DNA of 64,000 nt from an uncultured Ruminococcus sp. (lineage in GTDB: Bacteria; Bacillota; Clostridia; Monoglobales; Monoglobaceae), in contig CACXES010000052.1 in NCBI GenBank assembly GCA_902766745.1, forward strand, positions 1 through 64,000, in the 5' to 3' direction. Under the pieces are notes generated by a model, which did not search any database, was not told the DNA's origin, and saw nothing but the letters and a program-made list of their open reading frames with translations. Of the stretch, positions 35,558-44,944 are shown piece by piece (positions within the stretch are counted from its first letter, which is position 1; each line of letters opens with the position of its first letter). A program made the position numbers and the translations under genes.

Positions 35558-38002
35558 TCATACCATATTTGTGGGGTTGATGTCAATCGACAATGTGTTT
35601 TTTATACCCGAATTTTCATGTCCCTCATAAATATGCCCCAAAAGCGGCAGTATAAGCTCCGCCTGCTTGACCTTGAGCATTATACGGTATCTGAATTTAT
35701 TTTTTATTCTGTTTATCGGTGCCGCCGCAGGCCCGATTATCTTCTGTATCGCCGATGTTCCCTCGGTTTGCTCCTTTAATACTTCTCCTATATTGCAAAT
35801 TTCCGCCTCAACCGCTCTTTCTTCCTCACCGCTCAGCAAAATATAAACAATATCACAGAACGGCGGATAATCCATTCTTTTCCGGTAAAGTATTTCATTT
35901 TCGTAGAACGCAGTGTAATTCTGCTCCTTGGCAAAGTTAATGGTTCTGTTTTGGGGCTGATACGTCTGGATTACCGCTCTGCCGGCAACATCACCTCTGC
36001 CGGCTCTGCCGCAGACCTGCGTGATAAGCGAAAAACACTTCTCATTCGCCCTAAAATCGTCAACATTCAGCGCAGTGTCCGCCGCAAGAACACCTACCAA
36101 GGTAACGTCCGGGAAGTCCAGCCCCTTTGTCACCATCTGAGTTCCAAGCAGTATGTCCGCCTCGCCGTTTCGGAATTTTCGCAGTATTCGCTCATGACCG
36201 CCCTTTTTCGAGGTGGTATCATAGTCCATACGCAAAATTCGCGCCTCGGGGAACAGCTTTGACAGCTCATCCTCGATTCTCTGCGTACCCGTGCCGAAAA
36301 AGCGTACATATTTCGAACCGCAGGACGGGCAGACCTTTACGTTGTCCATGGTAAGTCCGCAGTAGTGACACACAAGCTTGTCTGTATTTTTGTGATAAGT
36401 CATTGCAATGCTGCAATTTTCGCATTGTATGACCTCTCCGCATTGGCGACACGACACAAAGGTGTTATATCCTCTTCTATTCAAAAAAAGAACCGTTTTC
36501 TCGCCTCTTTCAAGGTTTAAGCGTATTTCCTCTCTGAGCCGCACACTTATGCAGGAGGCGTTGTGCAGATCAAAAAGCTCGCTTCGCATATCCACAATCC
36601 TCGCCTTTGGAAGAGCACTCTCGTTATACCTTTTATTCATCTCGAACAGCGTATACTCTCCCTGAAGTGCCCTGTAATATGTAACGATGTCCGGGGTGGC
36701 AGAGGCAAGCAGCACCGGTGCTCCGTACTTTCCGCCGCGGTATTCCGCAATATCAGCAGCATGATACCTCGGCGCAGTGTCGGATTTATAGCTGCTCTCA
36801 TGCTCCTCGTCAAGTATGATTATTCCGATATTGTCAAAGGGCGCAAAAATCGCACTTCTCGCCCCGACCACAACGCTGACCTCACCGTTTTTTATCCTGT
36901 TCCACTGGTCAAACCTCTCACCTACGGACAGACCGCTGTGCATGACCGCAACCGAATTGCCGAATCGGCTTACAAACCTCTCTACCATCTGGGGCGTAAG
37001 CGATATTTCAGGGACAAGCATTATCGCCTGCTTGCCCAGTTCTATGCACCTGCGGATTGCCTGAAGAAAAACCTCGGTCTTGCCGCTGCCCGTAACACCG
37101 CGCAGAAGAATACGCTCGTGCACACCCTGCTCGATTTTATCATTCAGGTATTCAATTATCGGCTTTTGCTCGTTGGTGGGAATATATTCCCGATCAGATG
37201 TATAATTCCTCTCGTCATATGCCTCACGCACAAGCTGCTCGCTGTATATCTCGGCAAGTCCCTTGTCGCACAGGGCATTCAGCGATGCGTAATTTCCCTC
37301 CGACATATCCACAAGCTCTGCGCAGGTCATCTCACCGCAGTCGCACAGGGAAAGAAGCATATTTGCCTGCACATAGGCACGCCTTGCGTAAAGCTCGTCC
37401 GCCACGGCATATCCGTCCTCATCGCTGCACGCAAGACGCACCTTGCGAACAAGCTTTGCCCCGACCGAATCCTTTATGTTCTCGCATATTTCGATTATTC
37501 CCAGGTCCGCCAGCCTGTACGCCGTCTGCTTCAGATTCTTTATCCCCGAAAGCTCTGCAAGCTCGCGATAATCGGCAGAGCCGCTGCGCTGCTTGAGTGC
37601 CTCGGCAAGTCTGCGCTGATTTTCGGTGATTTTCTCATCCTCCGACGGCTCACGCAGCAAAACATACCATTGGCATATTCTTGCGGCAAGCCGCGGCGGT
37701 CGAACCTGCTTGTACGCCTGAGAAAAGGTGCAAAGATACCTGCGCTGCATCCAAAAGCAGAGCGAAAGCTGTTCCTCGGTCAAGCACGGCTCACTGTCGA
37801 CAAGCTTTTTTATCCGCTTCAGCCTGCCGTGGCTGCTATGCTCGGCAAAGCGAGTAATTATTGCCTCCTCGGAATTGTTGCGCGCCCCGAACGGCACAAT
37901 GACCCTCATTCCAACCTTTGCATCAGCACCCTCAGGCATAAGATAGTCGAACTCACGGCTTAGGGCATAGCCCGCATCGGTCAGCATTACCTTCGCAATC
38001 AT
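35558..38002 (-). CDS. priA: Primosomal replication-restart helicase PriA
   Basis: 814 residues. Loads the replication machinery at stalled forks. Walker A is RGVTGSGKTEVF, the DEAH-like box is ILDEEHESSYK, and the zinc-binding insertion shows paired Cys (CRQCGEVIQCENC, CHYCGL, CPSCGS). The helicase C-terminal lobe has QVCGRAGRGDVAGRAVIQT. The start is the ATG at 38002 after GGAGATTTTAG; the frame stays open another 34 codons without a better start. It follows a hairpin-rich spacer in the place where coaBC often sits. Confidence 0.95.
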   Translation of the reverse strand: MIAKVMLTDAGYALSREFDYLMPEGADAKVGMRVIVPFGARNNSEEAIITRFAEHSSHGRLKRIKKLVDSEPCLTEEQLSLCFWMQRRYLCTFSQAYKQVRPPRLAARICQWYVLLREPSEDEKITENQRRLAEALKQRSGSADYRELAELSGIKNLKQTAYRLADLGIIEICENIKDSVGAKLVRKVRLACSDEDGYAVADELYARRAYVQANMLLSLCDCGEMTCAELVDMSEGNYASLNALCDKGLAEIYSEQLVREAYDERNYTSDREYIPTNEQKPIIEYLNDKIEQGVHERILLRGVTGSGKTEVFLQAIRRCIELGKQAIMLVPEISLTPQMVERFVSRFGNSVAVMHSGLSVGERFDQWNRIKNGEVSVVVGARSAIFAPFDNIGIIILDEEHESSYKSDTAPRYHAADIAEYRGGKYGAPVLLASATPDIVTYYRALQGEYTLFEMNKRYNESALPKARIVDMRSELFDLHNASCISVRLREEIRLNLERGEKTVLFLNRRGYNTFVSCRQCGEVIQCENCSIAMTYHKNTDKLVCHYCGLTMDNVKVCPSCGSKYVRFFGTGTQRIEDELSKLFPEARILRMDYDTTSKKGGHERILRKFRNGEADILLGTQMVTKGLDFPDVTLVGVLAADTALNVDDFRANEKCFSLITQVCGRAGRGDVAGRAVIQTYQPQNRTINFAKEQNYTAFYENEILYRKRMDYPPFCDIVYILLSGEEERAVEAEICNIGEVLKEQTEGTSAIQKIIGPAAAPINRIKNKFRYRIMLKVKQAELILPLLGHIYEGHENSGIKNTLSIDINPTNMV

Positions 38003-38171
38003 AGCTAAAATCTCCTTGTCTGAATTTCGCATATAACTGCACGACAAAAATTTCTCACCTCCGTAGACAGCGTGAGAAGCTTCAAATTCGGCAGGAGTCC
38101 ACACTCATGCCGAACACGGGCAAACGCCCTTGTCGTTCGTTGAATGGCGGGGCAATGCCCCTTATTGAAAT
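38003..38171. other. Hairpin-rich spacer between rpoZ and priA
   Basis: No complete gene. GGGGC/GCCCC (near 38149-38162) and GGGC/GCCC (near 38118-38129) form small hairpins. On the minus strand an open segment runs in frame into priA, but no start codon there has a ribosome site. Confidence 0.4.
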
Positions 38172-38204
38172 CAAAACGGAACGGATATACGCAAATCCGT
38201 TCCG
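38172..38204 (-). terminator. Terminator after rpoZ
   Basis: CGGAACGGAT (38177-38186) pairs with ATCCGTTCCG (38195-38204), followed by TTTTGA on the minus strand. It separates the yicC-rpoZ group from priA-def. Confidence 0.8.
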
Positions 38205-38218
38205 AACACTATCACGTC

Positions 38219-38455
38219 TTACTCCTCCGAGTCTGACACATGCGACTCCGGCTGAAGCTGATTTGTCTGCACAACGCTCAGCTTTCCCTCGTATATCTCG
38301 TTTGCCGCAACGGCTACATCCTTGTTTGCGTCAGCCGTTGAATATGCCTCCGCCCCCTGAGAAAGCTGTCTTGCACGCTTAGCCGTCTCTATAACCAAAG
38401 CATATCTGCTTCCGGCCTTTTTCACAAGCTCCGCAATAGGTGGATAAATCATCAT
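38219..38455 (-). CDS. rpoZ: RNA polymerase omega subunit
   Basis: 78 residues with the omega core [10 protein letters not shown], then SRYALVIETAKRARQL. Omega assists assembly of the beta-prime subunit. Overlaps the gmk stop by 4 bp (ATGA-type overlap). Acidic tail of no special pattern. Confidence 0.92.
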   Translation of the reverse strand: MMIYPPIAELVKKAGSRYALVIETAKRARQLSQGAEAYSTADANKDVAVAANEIYEGKLSVVQTNQLQPESHVSDSEE

Positions 38456-39018
38456 TTTACATTCTTCCCTTCAATTATACTTTTAATCTCCTCAACAGCA
38501 TCGTCGAGAACATCATTTACAACTACATAATCATACTTGTCCTGCTGCTCAAGCTCCGCAGCAGCGGCAGCACACCTCTTTTTTATCTGTTCCTCCGTTT
38601 CGGTTCCTCTTCCGACAAGCCTTTTCATAAGCGTCTCTCTGTCGGGCGGAGCAATAAAGATATATACCGCATCCGGACGCTTCTTCATAACCTCAAGTGC
38701 CCCTTGAACGTCTATTTCAAGTATCACATTCAAACCGCTCTCCAGGTTTTCCTCAACCGCAGCGCAGGGCGTACCGTAATAATTTCCGTTATACACCGCC
38801 CATTCCAGAAATTCCGAGCCGTCGATCATGGAGCGGAATTCGTCAACGGTTTTAAAGAAGTAGGTAACCCCTTCGGTATCCTCATTCCGAGGTGCCCTTG
38901 TTGTTGCCGATACCGAAAGCCGCAGGTTTTCGCACTCGCCGAGCAGCCTGCGAATAACCGTTCCCTTTCCGACCCCGGACGGTCCCGAGATTACAACCAA
39001 TCTGCCCTTAGTCTTCAT
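38452..39018 (-). CDS. gmk: Guanylate kinase
   Basis: Phosphorylates GMP to GDP. 188 residues with P-loop [14 protein letters not shown]-binding SATTRAPR and EGVTYFF, and ILEIDVQGA. The ATG at 39018 lies inside the remA 3' end (11-bp overlap) with GGAGGAAG upstream. Canonical yicC-remA-gmk-rpoZ order. Confidence 0.96.
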   Translation of the reverse strand: MKTKGRLVVISGPSGVGKGTVIRRLLGECENLRLSVSATTRAPRNEDTEGVTYFFKTVDEFRSMIDGSEFLEWAVYNGNYYGTPCAAVEENLESGLNVILEIDVQGALEVMKKRPDAVYIFIAPPDRETLMKRLVGRGTETEEQIKKRCAAAAAELEQQDKYDYVVVNDVLDDAVEEIKSIIEGKNVK

Positions 39019-39280
39019 CGCCGCTGTCTTCCTCCTTATACTCCTCCTTGGGTTCGGCCCTGCCGGCGATAGTCTCCGTCTGTATCGCCGAAAGAATAAC
39101 ATGGTCGCTGTCGGTTATAATAACCGCCCTCGTTCTCCTGCCGCAGGTAGCGTCAATCAACAGTCCCTTATCCTTGGATTCCTGCACAATTCTCTTAATC
39201 GGTGCAGAGTCCGGACTGACTATGGCAATTACACGGTCTCCCGACACAATATTGCCGAAGCCGATATTGATAAGCTTCAT
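39008..39280 (-). CDS. remA: Extracellular matrix regulator RemA
   Basis: 90-residue DUF370/RemA protein; in Bacillus it is an oligomeric DNA-binding activator of biofilm matrix and osmoprotection genes. The sequence [26 protein letters not shown] and the [12 protein letters not shown] segment are characteristic. The acidic tail (about 75-90) extends beyond the usual core and overlaps gmk. Confidence 0.93.
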   Translation of the reverse strand: MKLINIGFGNIVSGDRVIAIVSPDSAPIKRIVQESKDKGLLIDATCGRRTRAVIITDSDHVILSAIQTETIAGRAEPKEEYKEEDSGDED

Positions 39281-39295
39281 AATAAATCACAACCT

Positions 39296-40171
39296 CTATT
39301 CTATATTTTGAATCTGCTCGCGTATCTTTTCGATAACAGACTTCATTTCCACAACCTGAGCCGCCGCCTCCGCATCGCTGCATTTCGAGCCGATAGTGTT
39401 TGCCTCTCGGTTCATTTCCTGCACGATGAAGTCAAGCTTTTTGCCTACCGGCTCCTCCGCCGACATTGTCTCTTCAAAGGCACAGATATGGCTTCTCAGC
39501 CGAACGGTTTCTTCGTCAACTGCCGTCTTATCCGCAAATATTGCCGCCTCGGCAACGATTCGTGCCTCGTCAATGCTCCTGTCCGCAAGAATCTCATCCA
39601 GCTTTCGCATCAATCTGGCACGGTATTCCTCCACACACTTGGGTGAGCGTTCTTCAACGGCCTCAACATTTTTCAGAAGATCGCCGAGGTGCTGAAGAAG
39701 ATTTTCGCCGAGACGCCGCCCTTCCTCGCCGCGCATAGCGTTAAAGTCCGCAAGAGCAATATCTATCGTCTCTCTCACCTGCTCCCACAGCTTGTCCTCT
39801 TCAATCTCTCTGTATTCCACATCGAATATATCCGGCAGACGAAGCATTGCCGACATCGTCAAGTCGTCGGAAATCCCAAATTCCGAAAGTCCGCGCAGAG
39901 CCTCGGTATACTCCGCCGCCAGCGCACGGTTCAACGTCACCGCCTTGTCACTTCCGTCTCTGCGTTCGATGTTAACGGAAATTTCCGCCTTGCCTCGTGA
40001 AATTCCCTCCGCAGCACGGCGTCTGATCTTGTCCTCCAAAAACCCGTAAACTCGCGGCAGTCTGACACTGACATCGCTGTATCGATGATTTACGGATTTA
40101 ATCTGAACCTGTATACTATACTCGTCCGTGACGTTTTCACCCCGGCCGAAGCCCGTCATACTTCTCAGCAT
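39296..40171 (-). CDS. YicC-family endoribonuclease-like protein
   Basis: 291 residues of the YicC/YloC family (YicC-like N-domain plus DUF1732), of which some members act as endoribonucleases. It starts MLRSMTGFGRGE and ends with the conserved SKCSDAEAAAQVVEMKSVIEKIREQIQNIE core. The ATG at 40171 is behind AAGGAG. First gene of the group, driven by the promoter at 40232-40260. Confidence 0.93.
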   Translation of the reverse strand: MLRSMTGFGRGENVTDEYSIQVQIKSVNHRYSDVSVRLPRVYGFLEDKIRRRAAEGISRGKAEISVNIERRDGSDKAVTLNRALAAEYTEALRGLSEFGISDDLTMSAMLRLPDIFDVEYREIEEDKLWEQVRETIDIALADFNAMRGEEGRRLGENLLQHLGDLLKNVEAVEERSPKCVEEYRARLMRKLDEILADRSIDEARIVAEAAIFADKTAVDEETVRLRSHICAFEETMSAEEPVGKKLDFIVQEMNREANTIGSKCSDAEAAAQVVEMKSVIEKIREQIQNIE

Positions 40172-40231
40172 TTTAATTTCTCCTTGCAAACCGACATATA
40201 CGCCGATTTTCTCATATTAATACATTATTGA

Positions 40232-40260
40232 ATTATATCACAAATCTTTTCGGTTTGCAA
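40232..40260 (-). promoter_or_regulatory. Promoter of yicC-remA-gmk-rpoZ
   Basis: Minus strand: TTGCAA (40255-40260), 17-bp spacer, TATAAT (40232-40237). Confidence 0.65.
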
Positions 40261-40354
40261 GTTTTTTCCCGGATATTTTTTGCTTTTTATTACTGTTTTA
40301 TTATAGGTTTATAAGAAAATCACAATAAAAGTTTTATATCCTAAAAAATAATAC

Positions 40355-40383
40355 TTGAAATTTACCCCGGTGTATGCTATAAT
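40355..40383 (+). promoter_or_regulatory. Promoter of tRNA-Arg
   Basis: TTGAAA (40355-40360), 17-bp spacer, TATAAT (40378-40383), 18 bp before the mature tRNA. Confidence 0.8.
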
Positions 40384-40400
40384 ATAATAGTTGTCAATTT

Positions 40401-40477
40401 GCGCCTGTAGCTCAGCCGGATAGAGTGTCAGACTCCGACTCTGAAGGTCGTGCGTTCGAATCGCATCAGGCGTACCA
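40401..40477 (+). tRNA. tRNA-Arg (anticodon CCG)
   Basis: A complete cloverleaf. The acceptor stem GCGCCTG pairs with CAGGCGT, followed by A and an encoded CCA. The anticodon stem TCAGA/TCTGA encloses loop CTCCGAC, giving anticodon CCG (reads CGG). The T loop is GTTCGAATC. Single tRNA with its own promoter and terminator. Confidence 0.95.
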
Positions 40478-40502
40478 CGTCACAGCGGACTTCGCTGTTA
40501 TC

Positions 40503-40532
40503 AAAAAGCTCATCCTTCGGATGGGCTTTTCT
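40503..40532 (+). terminator. Terminator of tRNA-Arg
   Basis: AAAGCTCATCC pairs with GGATGGGCTTT around a TTC loop, followed by T residues. Confidence 0.8.
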
Positions 40533-40612
40533 TATTTGCCTGCGGCGCGGCCGTCTTTGTGCTTCCGTTCTCTACTTCTGCACAAACTTCGCACCTTTCC
40601 GATTTTCACTCA

Positions 40613-40647
40613 AAAATATCCCCAAAGACCTACGGGTCTTTGGGGAT
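40613..40647 (-). terminator. Terminator of clpX
   Basis: ATCCCCAAAGACC (40618-40630) pairs with GGTCTTTGGGGAT (40635-40647); on the minus strand ATTTTTG follows. Confidence 0.88.
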
Positions 40648-40665
40648 GCTCAACTTACTTAAAGC

Positions 40666-41967
40666 TTATCCGACGTCCTGACTCTCCTCGGATATTTTCT
40701 TCTTCTTGGAGGCAATAGGCTCCGTCTCTTTTCTGTCGGTATTATAGGTCATTCTCGGCTTCGACTTTTTCTCGACACAGCCCTTTGTTATAACAACCTT
40801 CTCTATGGTCGGGTCGGAGGGTATCTCATACATTATGTCAAGCATAACCGACTCTATAATGGTTCTAAGTCCTCTTGCACCGGTCTTGCGCTCCGCCGCA
40901 AGCTTCGCAATGGTTCTTATCGCCTCATCCTCAAATTCAAGCTTGACATTATCCATCTCGAACAGTGCCTGATACTGCTTAACGAGAGCGTTTTTCGGCT
41001 CGGTTAGGATAGAACGCAAAGCATCCTCTCCCAGAGAATCCAGTGTTGTCACCACCGGAAGTCTGCCGATTAACTCCGGTATAATGCCGAACTTCAAAAG
41101 GTCTGTCGGCTCAAGCTGCTTCAGTATCTCGCCGCGGTTTCTATCCTTTTTGCTCTCCACCTTTGCACCGAAGCCCATGGTCTTACTGTTTACTCGGCTC
41201 TCGATTATCTTATCAAGGCCCTCAAAGGCACCGCCGCAAATAAACAGGATATTTGTGGTATCAATCTGAATAAACTCCTGATGCGGATGCTTTCTGCCGC
41301 CGTTGGGCGGAACAGATGCAACCGTACCTTCAAGGATCTTCAGCAGAGTCTGCTGAACTCCCTCGCCGCTGACATCTCGGGTAATCGACGTGTTTTCGGA
41401 CTTTCGGGAAATCTTATCCACCTCATCGATGTATATTATTCCCTTTTCCGCAAGCTCAATATCATAATCCGCCGCCTGAATCAGCTTAAGCAGAATATTT
41501 TCCACATCCTCGCCCACATATCCTGCCTCAGTAAGTGAGGTTGCGTCCGCAATGGCGAACGGAACCTTTAGCATCTTCGCCAGTGTCTGAGCCAGGAATG
41601 TCTTTCCGCAGCCGGTAGGCCCGATCATGAGAATGTTGCTTTTCTGAAGCTCAACATTGCTCTGTACAGCCTTTGAATGTATTCGCTTATAGTGGTTATA
41701 AATCGCCACACAGAGTGACTTTTTCGCTGTTTCCTGACCGATGATATACTCGTCAAGGAATGCGTTTATCTCCGCCGGCTTAGGAATATTTTTCAAATCC
41801 TCCGCGCTTGCCGCTGCGGCGTCATCCTTGAAGATCTCAACACATAAATCCACACATTCGTTGCAGATATATACCCCGGGACCTTCGATAAGCTTTTTGA
41901 CGCGATCCTCCGTTTTACCGCAGAAGGAACAACGGCAAATCTTATTTTCATCAATTTTATTAGGCAT
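40666..41967 (-). CDS. clpX: ClpX ATPase, specificity subunit of ClpXP protease
   Basis: 433 residues. The N-terminal zinc domain (CRCSFCGK and CNECVDLC) binds substrates. The AAA+ domain has Walker [13 protein letters not shown], Walker [11 protein letters not shown] and sensor-2 KTGARGLR. It unfolds proteins and feeds them to ClpP, encoded 11 bp upstream. Confidence 0.97.
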   Translation of the reverse strand: MPNKIDENKICRCSFCGKTEDRVKKLIEGPGVYICNECVDLCVEIFKDDAAAASAEDLKNIPKPAEINAFLDEYIIGQETAKKSLCVAIYNHYKRIHSKAVQSNVELQKSNILMIGPTGCGKTFLAQTLAKMLKVPFAIADATSLTEAGYVGEDVENILLKLIQAADYDIELAEKGIIYIDEVDKISRKSENTSITRDVSGEGVQQTLLKILEGTVASVPPNGGRKHPHQEFIQIDTTNILFICGGAFEGLDKIIESRVNSKTMGFGAKVESKKDRNRGEILKQLEPTDLLKFGIIPELIGRLPVVTTLDSLGEDALRSILTEPKNALVKQYQALFEMDNVKLEFEDEAIRTIAKLAAERKTGARGLRTIIESVMLDIMYEIPSDPTIEKVVITKGCVEKKSKPRMTYNTDRKETEPIASKKKKISEESQDVG

Positions 41968-41978
41968 AGATTACTCCC

Positions 41979-42581
41979 CTATCTGTTGGTTACAATCTTG
42001 TCAATCAGTCCGTACTTGACTGCCTCTTCGGCATCCATGAAATTATCACGTTCGGTATCTGCCTTTATGACATCAAGGGGCTGACCGGTGTTCCGGCTCA
42101 GTATGCTGTTGAGATTATCCTTTATCTTCAGCATACGGTCAACATGGATTTTCATATCCGTGGTCTGTCCCTGCATACCGCCCAAGGGCTGATGAATCAT
42201 AATTTCACTGTTCGGCAGAGCAAAGCGCTTACCCTTTGCGCCCGACGACAGCAAAAATGCACCCATGGACGCAGCCATGCCCACGCAGATGGTGGATACA
42301 TCCGCCTTTGTGTACTGCATGGTGTCATATATCGCCATACCCGCCGTAACCGAGCCGCCCGGACTGTTGATGTAAAGATTTATATCCTTGTCGGGATCCT
42401 CGCTGTCGAGGAACAAAAGCTGCGCCACAACAAGGCTTGCCGTTGCGTCGTTAACCTCGTCGGACAGGAAAATTATTCTATCCTTCAAAAGGCGCGAAAA
42501 TATGTCATAGGAACGCTCTCCGTGGCCGGTCTGCTCGATTACATACGGCACCAGGCTGTTTCTGAAGTTGTTGTTATCCAT
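41979..42581 (-). CDS. clpP: ATP-dependent Clp protease proteolytic subunit
   Basis: 200-residue serine peptidase. The triad is intact: Ser in GMAASMGAF, His in MIHQPLGG, Asp in DTERDNFM. It also has SPGGSVTAG. Located between tig and clpX; the 144-bp spacer from tig holds alternative hairpins. Confidence 0.97.
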   Translation of the reverse strand: MDNNNFRNSLVPYVIEQTGHGERSYDIFSRLLKDRIIFLSDEVNDATASLVVAQLLFLDSEDPDKDINLYINSPGGSVTAGMAIYDTMQYTKADVSTICVGMAASMGAFLLSSGAKGKRFALPNSEIMIHQPLGGMQGQTTDMKIHVDRMLKIKDNLNSILSRNTGQPLDVIKADTERDNFMDAEEAVKYGLIDKIVTNR

Positions 42582-42625
42582 AATATCATATCCTTTCCGC
42601 CCACCGTGTTATATTAAATGCGGGC

Positions 42626-42658
42626 AATACGGACAACCGTATTTTCTATTTAATACGG
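42626..42658 (-). other. Mutually exclusive stems in the tig-clpP spacer
   Basis: AATACGG occurs at 42626-42632 and again at 42652-42658, with its complement CCGTATT between them at 42637-42643. The middle strand can pair with either neighbour. No T tract follows. Confidence 0.4.
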
Positions 42659-42725
42659 GCTGACCCGGATAATATATCCAAATCAACCCGTTTTTATACA
42701 ATTATTGTATGCAACGCTGCATATA

Positions 42726-44003
42726 TTATTTAAAATCTGCGTTATCAACCAGGAATTTGATTGTGTTCTGAGCCTTTATTCTCTCTTTTACATCATCCTC
42801 GCCGACATACTTGCGAACGTCCTCAACCTTCATGCCGTTCTGCTCAGCCATAGTTTCGTATTCCTTGTTAACATCCTCCTCAGAGGCGTCGATTCCCTCT
42901 GTCTCACATACCTTTTCGAGGATAAGCGAGGTCTTAACATTCTTCGCCGCATCCTCCTTAAACTGCTCTCTCATGCTGTCGATGGTCATGCCGGTGTACT
43001 TCATATACTGCTCAAGGTTAAGTCCCTGATAACGCATCTGCATATCAAAATCACGGAGCATCTTGTCTATCTGAGAATTAATCATCGCTTCGGGAATGTC
43101 AATTTCCGTTGCATCGCATACAGCCTTAACAACGTTCTCCTCTGTCTCGTGAGCAGCCTTCTCCTTGCCCGCCTTGGAGAGCTTTTCTTTTACGTCAGCC
43201 TTAAGCTCCTCAAGAGTATCAAACTCGCTGACATCCTTTGCAAACTCGTCGTCAAGCTCAGGAAGCTCCTTAACCTTTGCGGAATTAATCTTTACTTTGA
43301 ATACAGCGGGCTTGCCCTTAAGCTCCTCGGCATGATATTCCTCGGGGAATGTAACATTCAATTCAACATCTTCGCCTATGTTTTTACCGATAAGCTGCTC
43401 CTCAAAGCCGGGGATAAACTGTCCCGAGCCGATCGTGAGGTCAAAGCCCTCACCCTTGCCGCCGTCAAAGGCAACGCCGTCGGTGAAGCCTTCGTAATCA
43501 ATGTTAACAATATCTCCGTTTTCAACAGCTCTGTCCTCAACGGGAACTGTTCTGGAGTTTCTCTCGCGCATCTTCTCGATTTCAGCCTCAACGTCCTTCT
43601 TGAGGATACGGCTGGTAACCTTCTTCGCCTTAACTCCCTTGTATTCGCCCAGCTCAAACTCGGGCTTTACGGTAACCTTAGCAGTAAAGGTTACGCCCTT
43701 GTCCTTGTCGATCTCTCCCTTTATGTCAATCTCCGGCTGGTCAACCGGGAAGATACCGTTCTCTTCAACAGCCTTATCATATGCATCGGGAAGCACAATG
43801 TTTATTGCGTCCTCATAAAAAATTTCAGCACCGTAGTACTTTTCAATAATTTTTCTCGGAGCTTTTCCTCTGCGGAAGCCCTGAATGTTGATTTTGCCGA
43901 CATTCTTTCTGTAAGCTCTGTCAACAGCCTTTTCAAATTCTTCGGCGGTTACCGAAAACTCAAAGCTTACAACGTTTTTGTCAACCTTTTCTACTGTACT
44001 CAT
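42726..44003 (-). CDS. tig: Trigger factor (ribosome-associated chaperone)
   Basis: 425 residues: N-terminal ribosome-binding domain with FRRGKAPRKIIEKYYG (about 43-58), an FKBP-type prolyl isomerase domain (about 150-240; GDIVNIDYEGFTDG and GSGQFIPGFEEQL), then the helical C-terminal chaperone arms. First gene of tig-clpP-clpX. Confidence 0.96.
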   Translation of the reverse strand: MSTVEKVDKNVVSFEFSVTAEEFEKAVDRAYRKNVGKINIQGFRRGKAPRKIIEKYYGAEIFYEDAINIVLPDAYDKAVEENGIFPVDQPEIDIKGEIDKDKGVTFTAKVTVKPEFELGEYKGVKAKKVTSRILKKDVEAEIEKMRERNSRTVPVEDRAVENGDIVNIDYEGFTDGVAFDGGKGEGFDLTIGSGQFIPGFEEQLIGKNIGEDVELNVTFPEEYHAEELKGKPAVFKVKINSAKVKELPELDDEFAKDVSEFDTLEELKADVKEKLSKAGKEKAAHETEENVVKAVCDATEIDIPEAMINSQIDKMLRDFDMQMRYQGLNLEQYMKYTGMTIDSMREQFKEDAAKNVKTSLILEKVCETEGIDASEEDVNKEYETMAEQNGMKVEDVRKYVGEDDVKERIKAQNTIKFLVDNADFK

Positions 44004-44042
44004 GTGAACATTCCTCTCTACTTCTAAAAATATACCTACAAT

Positions 44043-44070
44043 ATTATATCACAAAATATAAAAAAAGCAA
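44043..44070 (-). promoter_or_regulatory. Promoter of tig-clpP-clpX
   Basis: Minus strand: TTGCTT (44065-44070), 16-bp spacer, TATAAT (44043-44048). Confidence 0.6.
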
Positions 44071-44157
44071 GTGTTTTTACGATATATTTTTAAAATATTT
44101 TTAAATTCAGCAATTTTCCCAAAAGCCTATGCAATATATACAAATTTCAGTCCTAAA

Positions 44158-44868
44158 TTATATACACTTTTCAATAAGCTGCGGTGTAAAGTCGATATAA
44201 TCGCAGGATACAAGCCGAAGCCGTATTCCTCCTCTTACCCCGACCGGGGCAAGCCGGTGCGATGCGGCGTGAAGATGGCCGAATACGCACTCCGCCACAC
44301 CGTATTCACGCATGATTCGCATAAAATCCGAATCCTCCGAGCCGCCGTCCACCGGCGGATAGTGCAGCGCAGCAATAATCTTCTCCGCACCCTTAGAGCG
44401 TGCGTCCTCAAGAGATAGGATAAGCCTCTGCTTCTCCCTCTCGAATATCCGAACCTCCTCGCCGCCCTGCGCCCCCTGCGGCGGAATTGTCCAGCCCCGT
44501 GTGCCGCAAACGGCGACATTCCCTATTATGCAGGCGTTATTCTTCAAAATCGTAATCGTGTCAAATCCGTGTTCCTCGAGAAATTTTGACATCTTACTGT
44601 TTGTTGTCCACCAATAATCGTGATTTCCCTTTAAAAGGAGCTTTTTTCCGTTCAAAGAATTTATGTATTCAAAATCCGCCTCCGCATCCTCCATATAGGT
44701 TGCCCAGGATATGTCCCCCGGAACAATGACCCAATCCTCGTCGGTCACGACTCTGTTCCATCTATCTTTCATTTTCTCGGTATAATTCACCCATTTATCG
44801 CCGAATATATCCATCGGCTTATCCATGCCGAGGGACAGATGCAAATCGGATATCGCAAAAATTGACAT
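44158..44868 (-). CDS. Calcineurin-like metallophosphoesterase
   Basis: 236 residues with the five metal motifs: DLHLS, GDISW, GNHDYWW, ALHYPP and GHLHA. The family (YkuE-like/DUF-type predicted phosphohydrolases of Firmicutes) has unclear substrates. The ATG at 44868 comes after GGTGGTG, a modest ribosome site; it is 76 bp downstream of argH and may be co-transcribed with it. Confidence 0.88.
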   Translation of the reverse strand: MSIFAISDLHLSLGMDKPMDIFGDKWVNYTEKMKDRWNRVVTDEDWVIVPGDISWATYMEDAEADFEYINSLNGKKLLLKGNHDYWWTTNSKMSKFLEEHGFDTITILKNNACIIGNVAVCGTRGWTIPPQGAQGGEEVRIFEREKQRLILSLEDARSKGAEKIIAALHYPPVDGGSEDSDFMRIMREYGVAECVFGHLHAASHRLAPVGVRGGIRLRLVSCDYIDFTPQLIEKCI

Positions 44869-44944
44869 ACGCACCACCGTTTCGGATTTAGGTCAGCATT
44901 CGGAAATTACGCATAAAGCACGGATTTCCGTACCGCCGTATGGC

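Noticed and set aside
36563-37963. 466-codon frame antisense to priA
   Set aside because: A mirror of the codon bias of priA, which has all its motifs; no ribosome site or family resemblance. The same applies to long antisense frames at 42705-44027 (tig), 23495-24499 (aroB), 27467-28486 (spoIIE) and 47257-48417 (hrcA/grpE).
38003-38104. N-terminal extension of PriA by 34 residues
   Set aside because: PriA normally starts close to the AKVMLTDA segment; the ATG at 38002 has GGAG upstream while the earlier codons do not.
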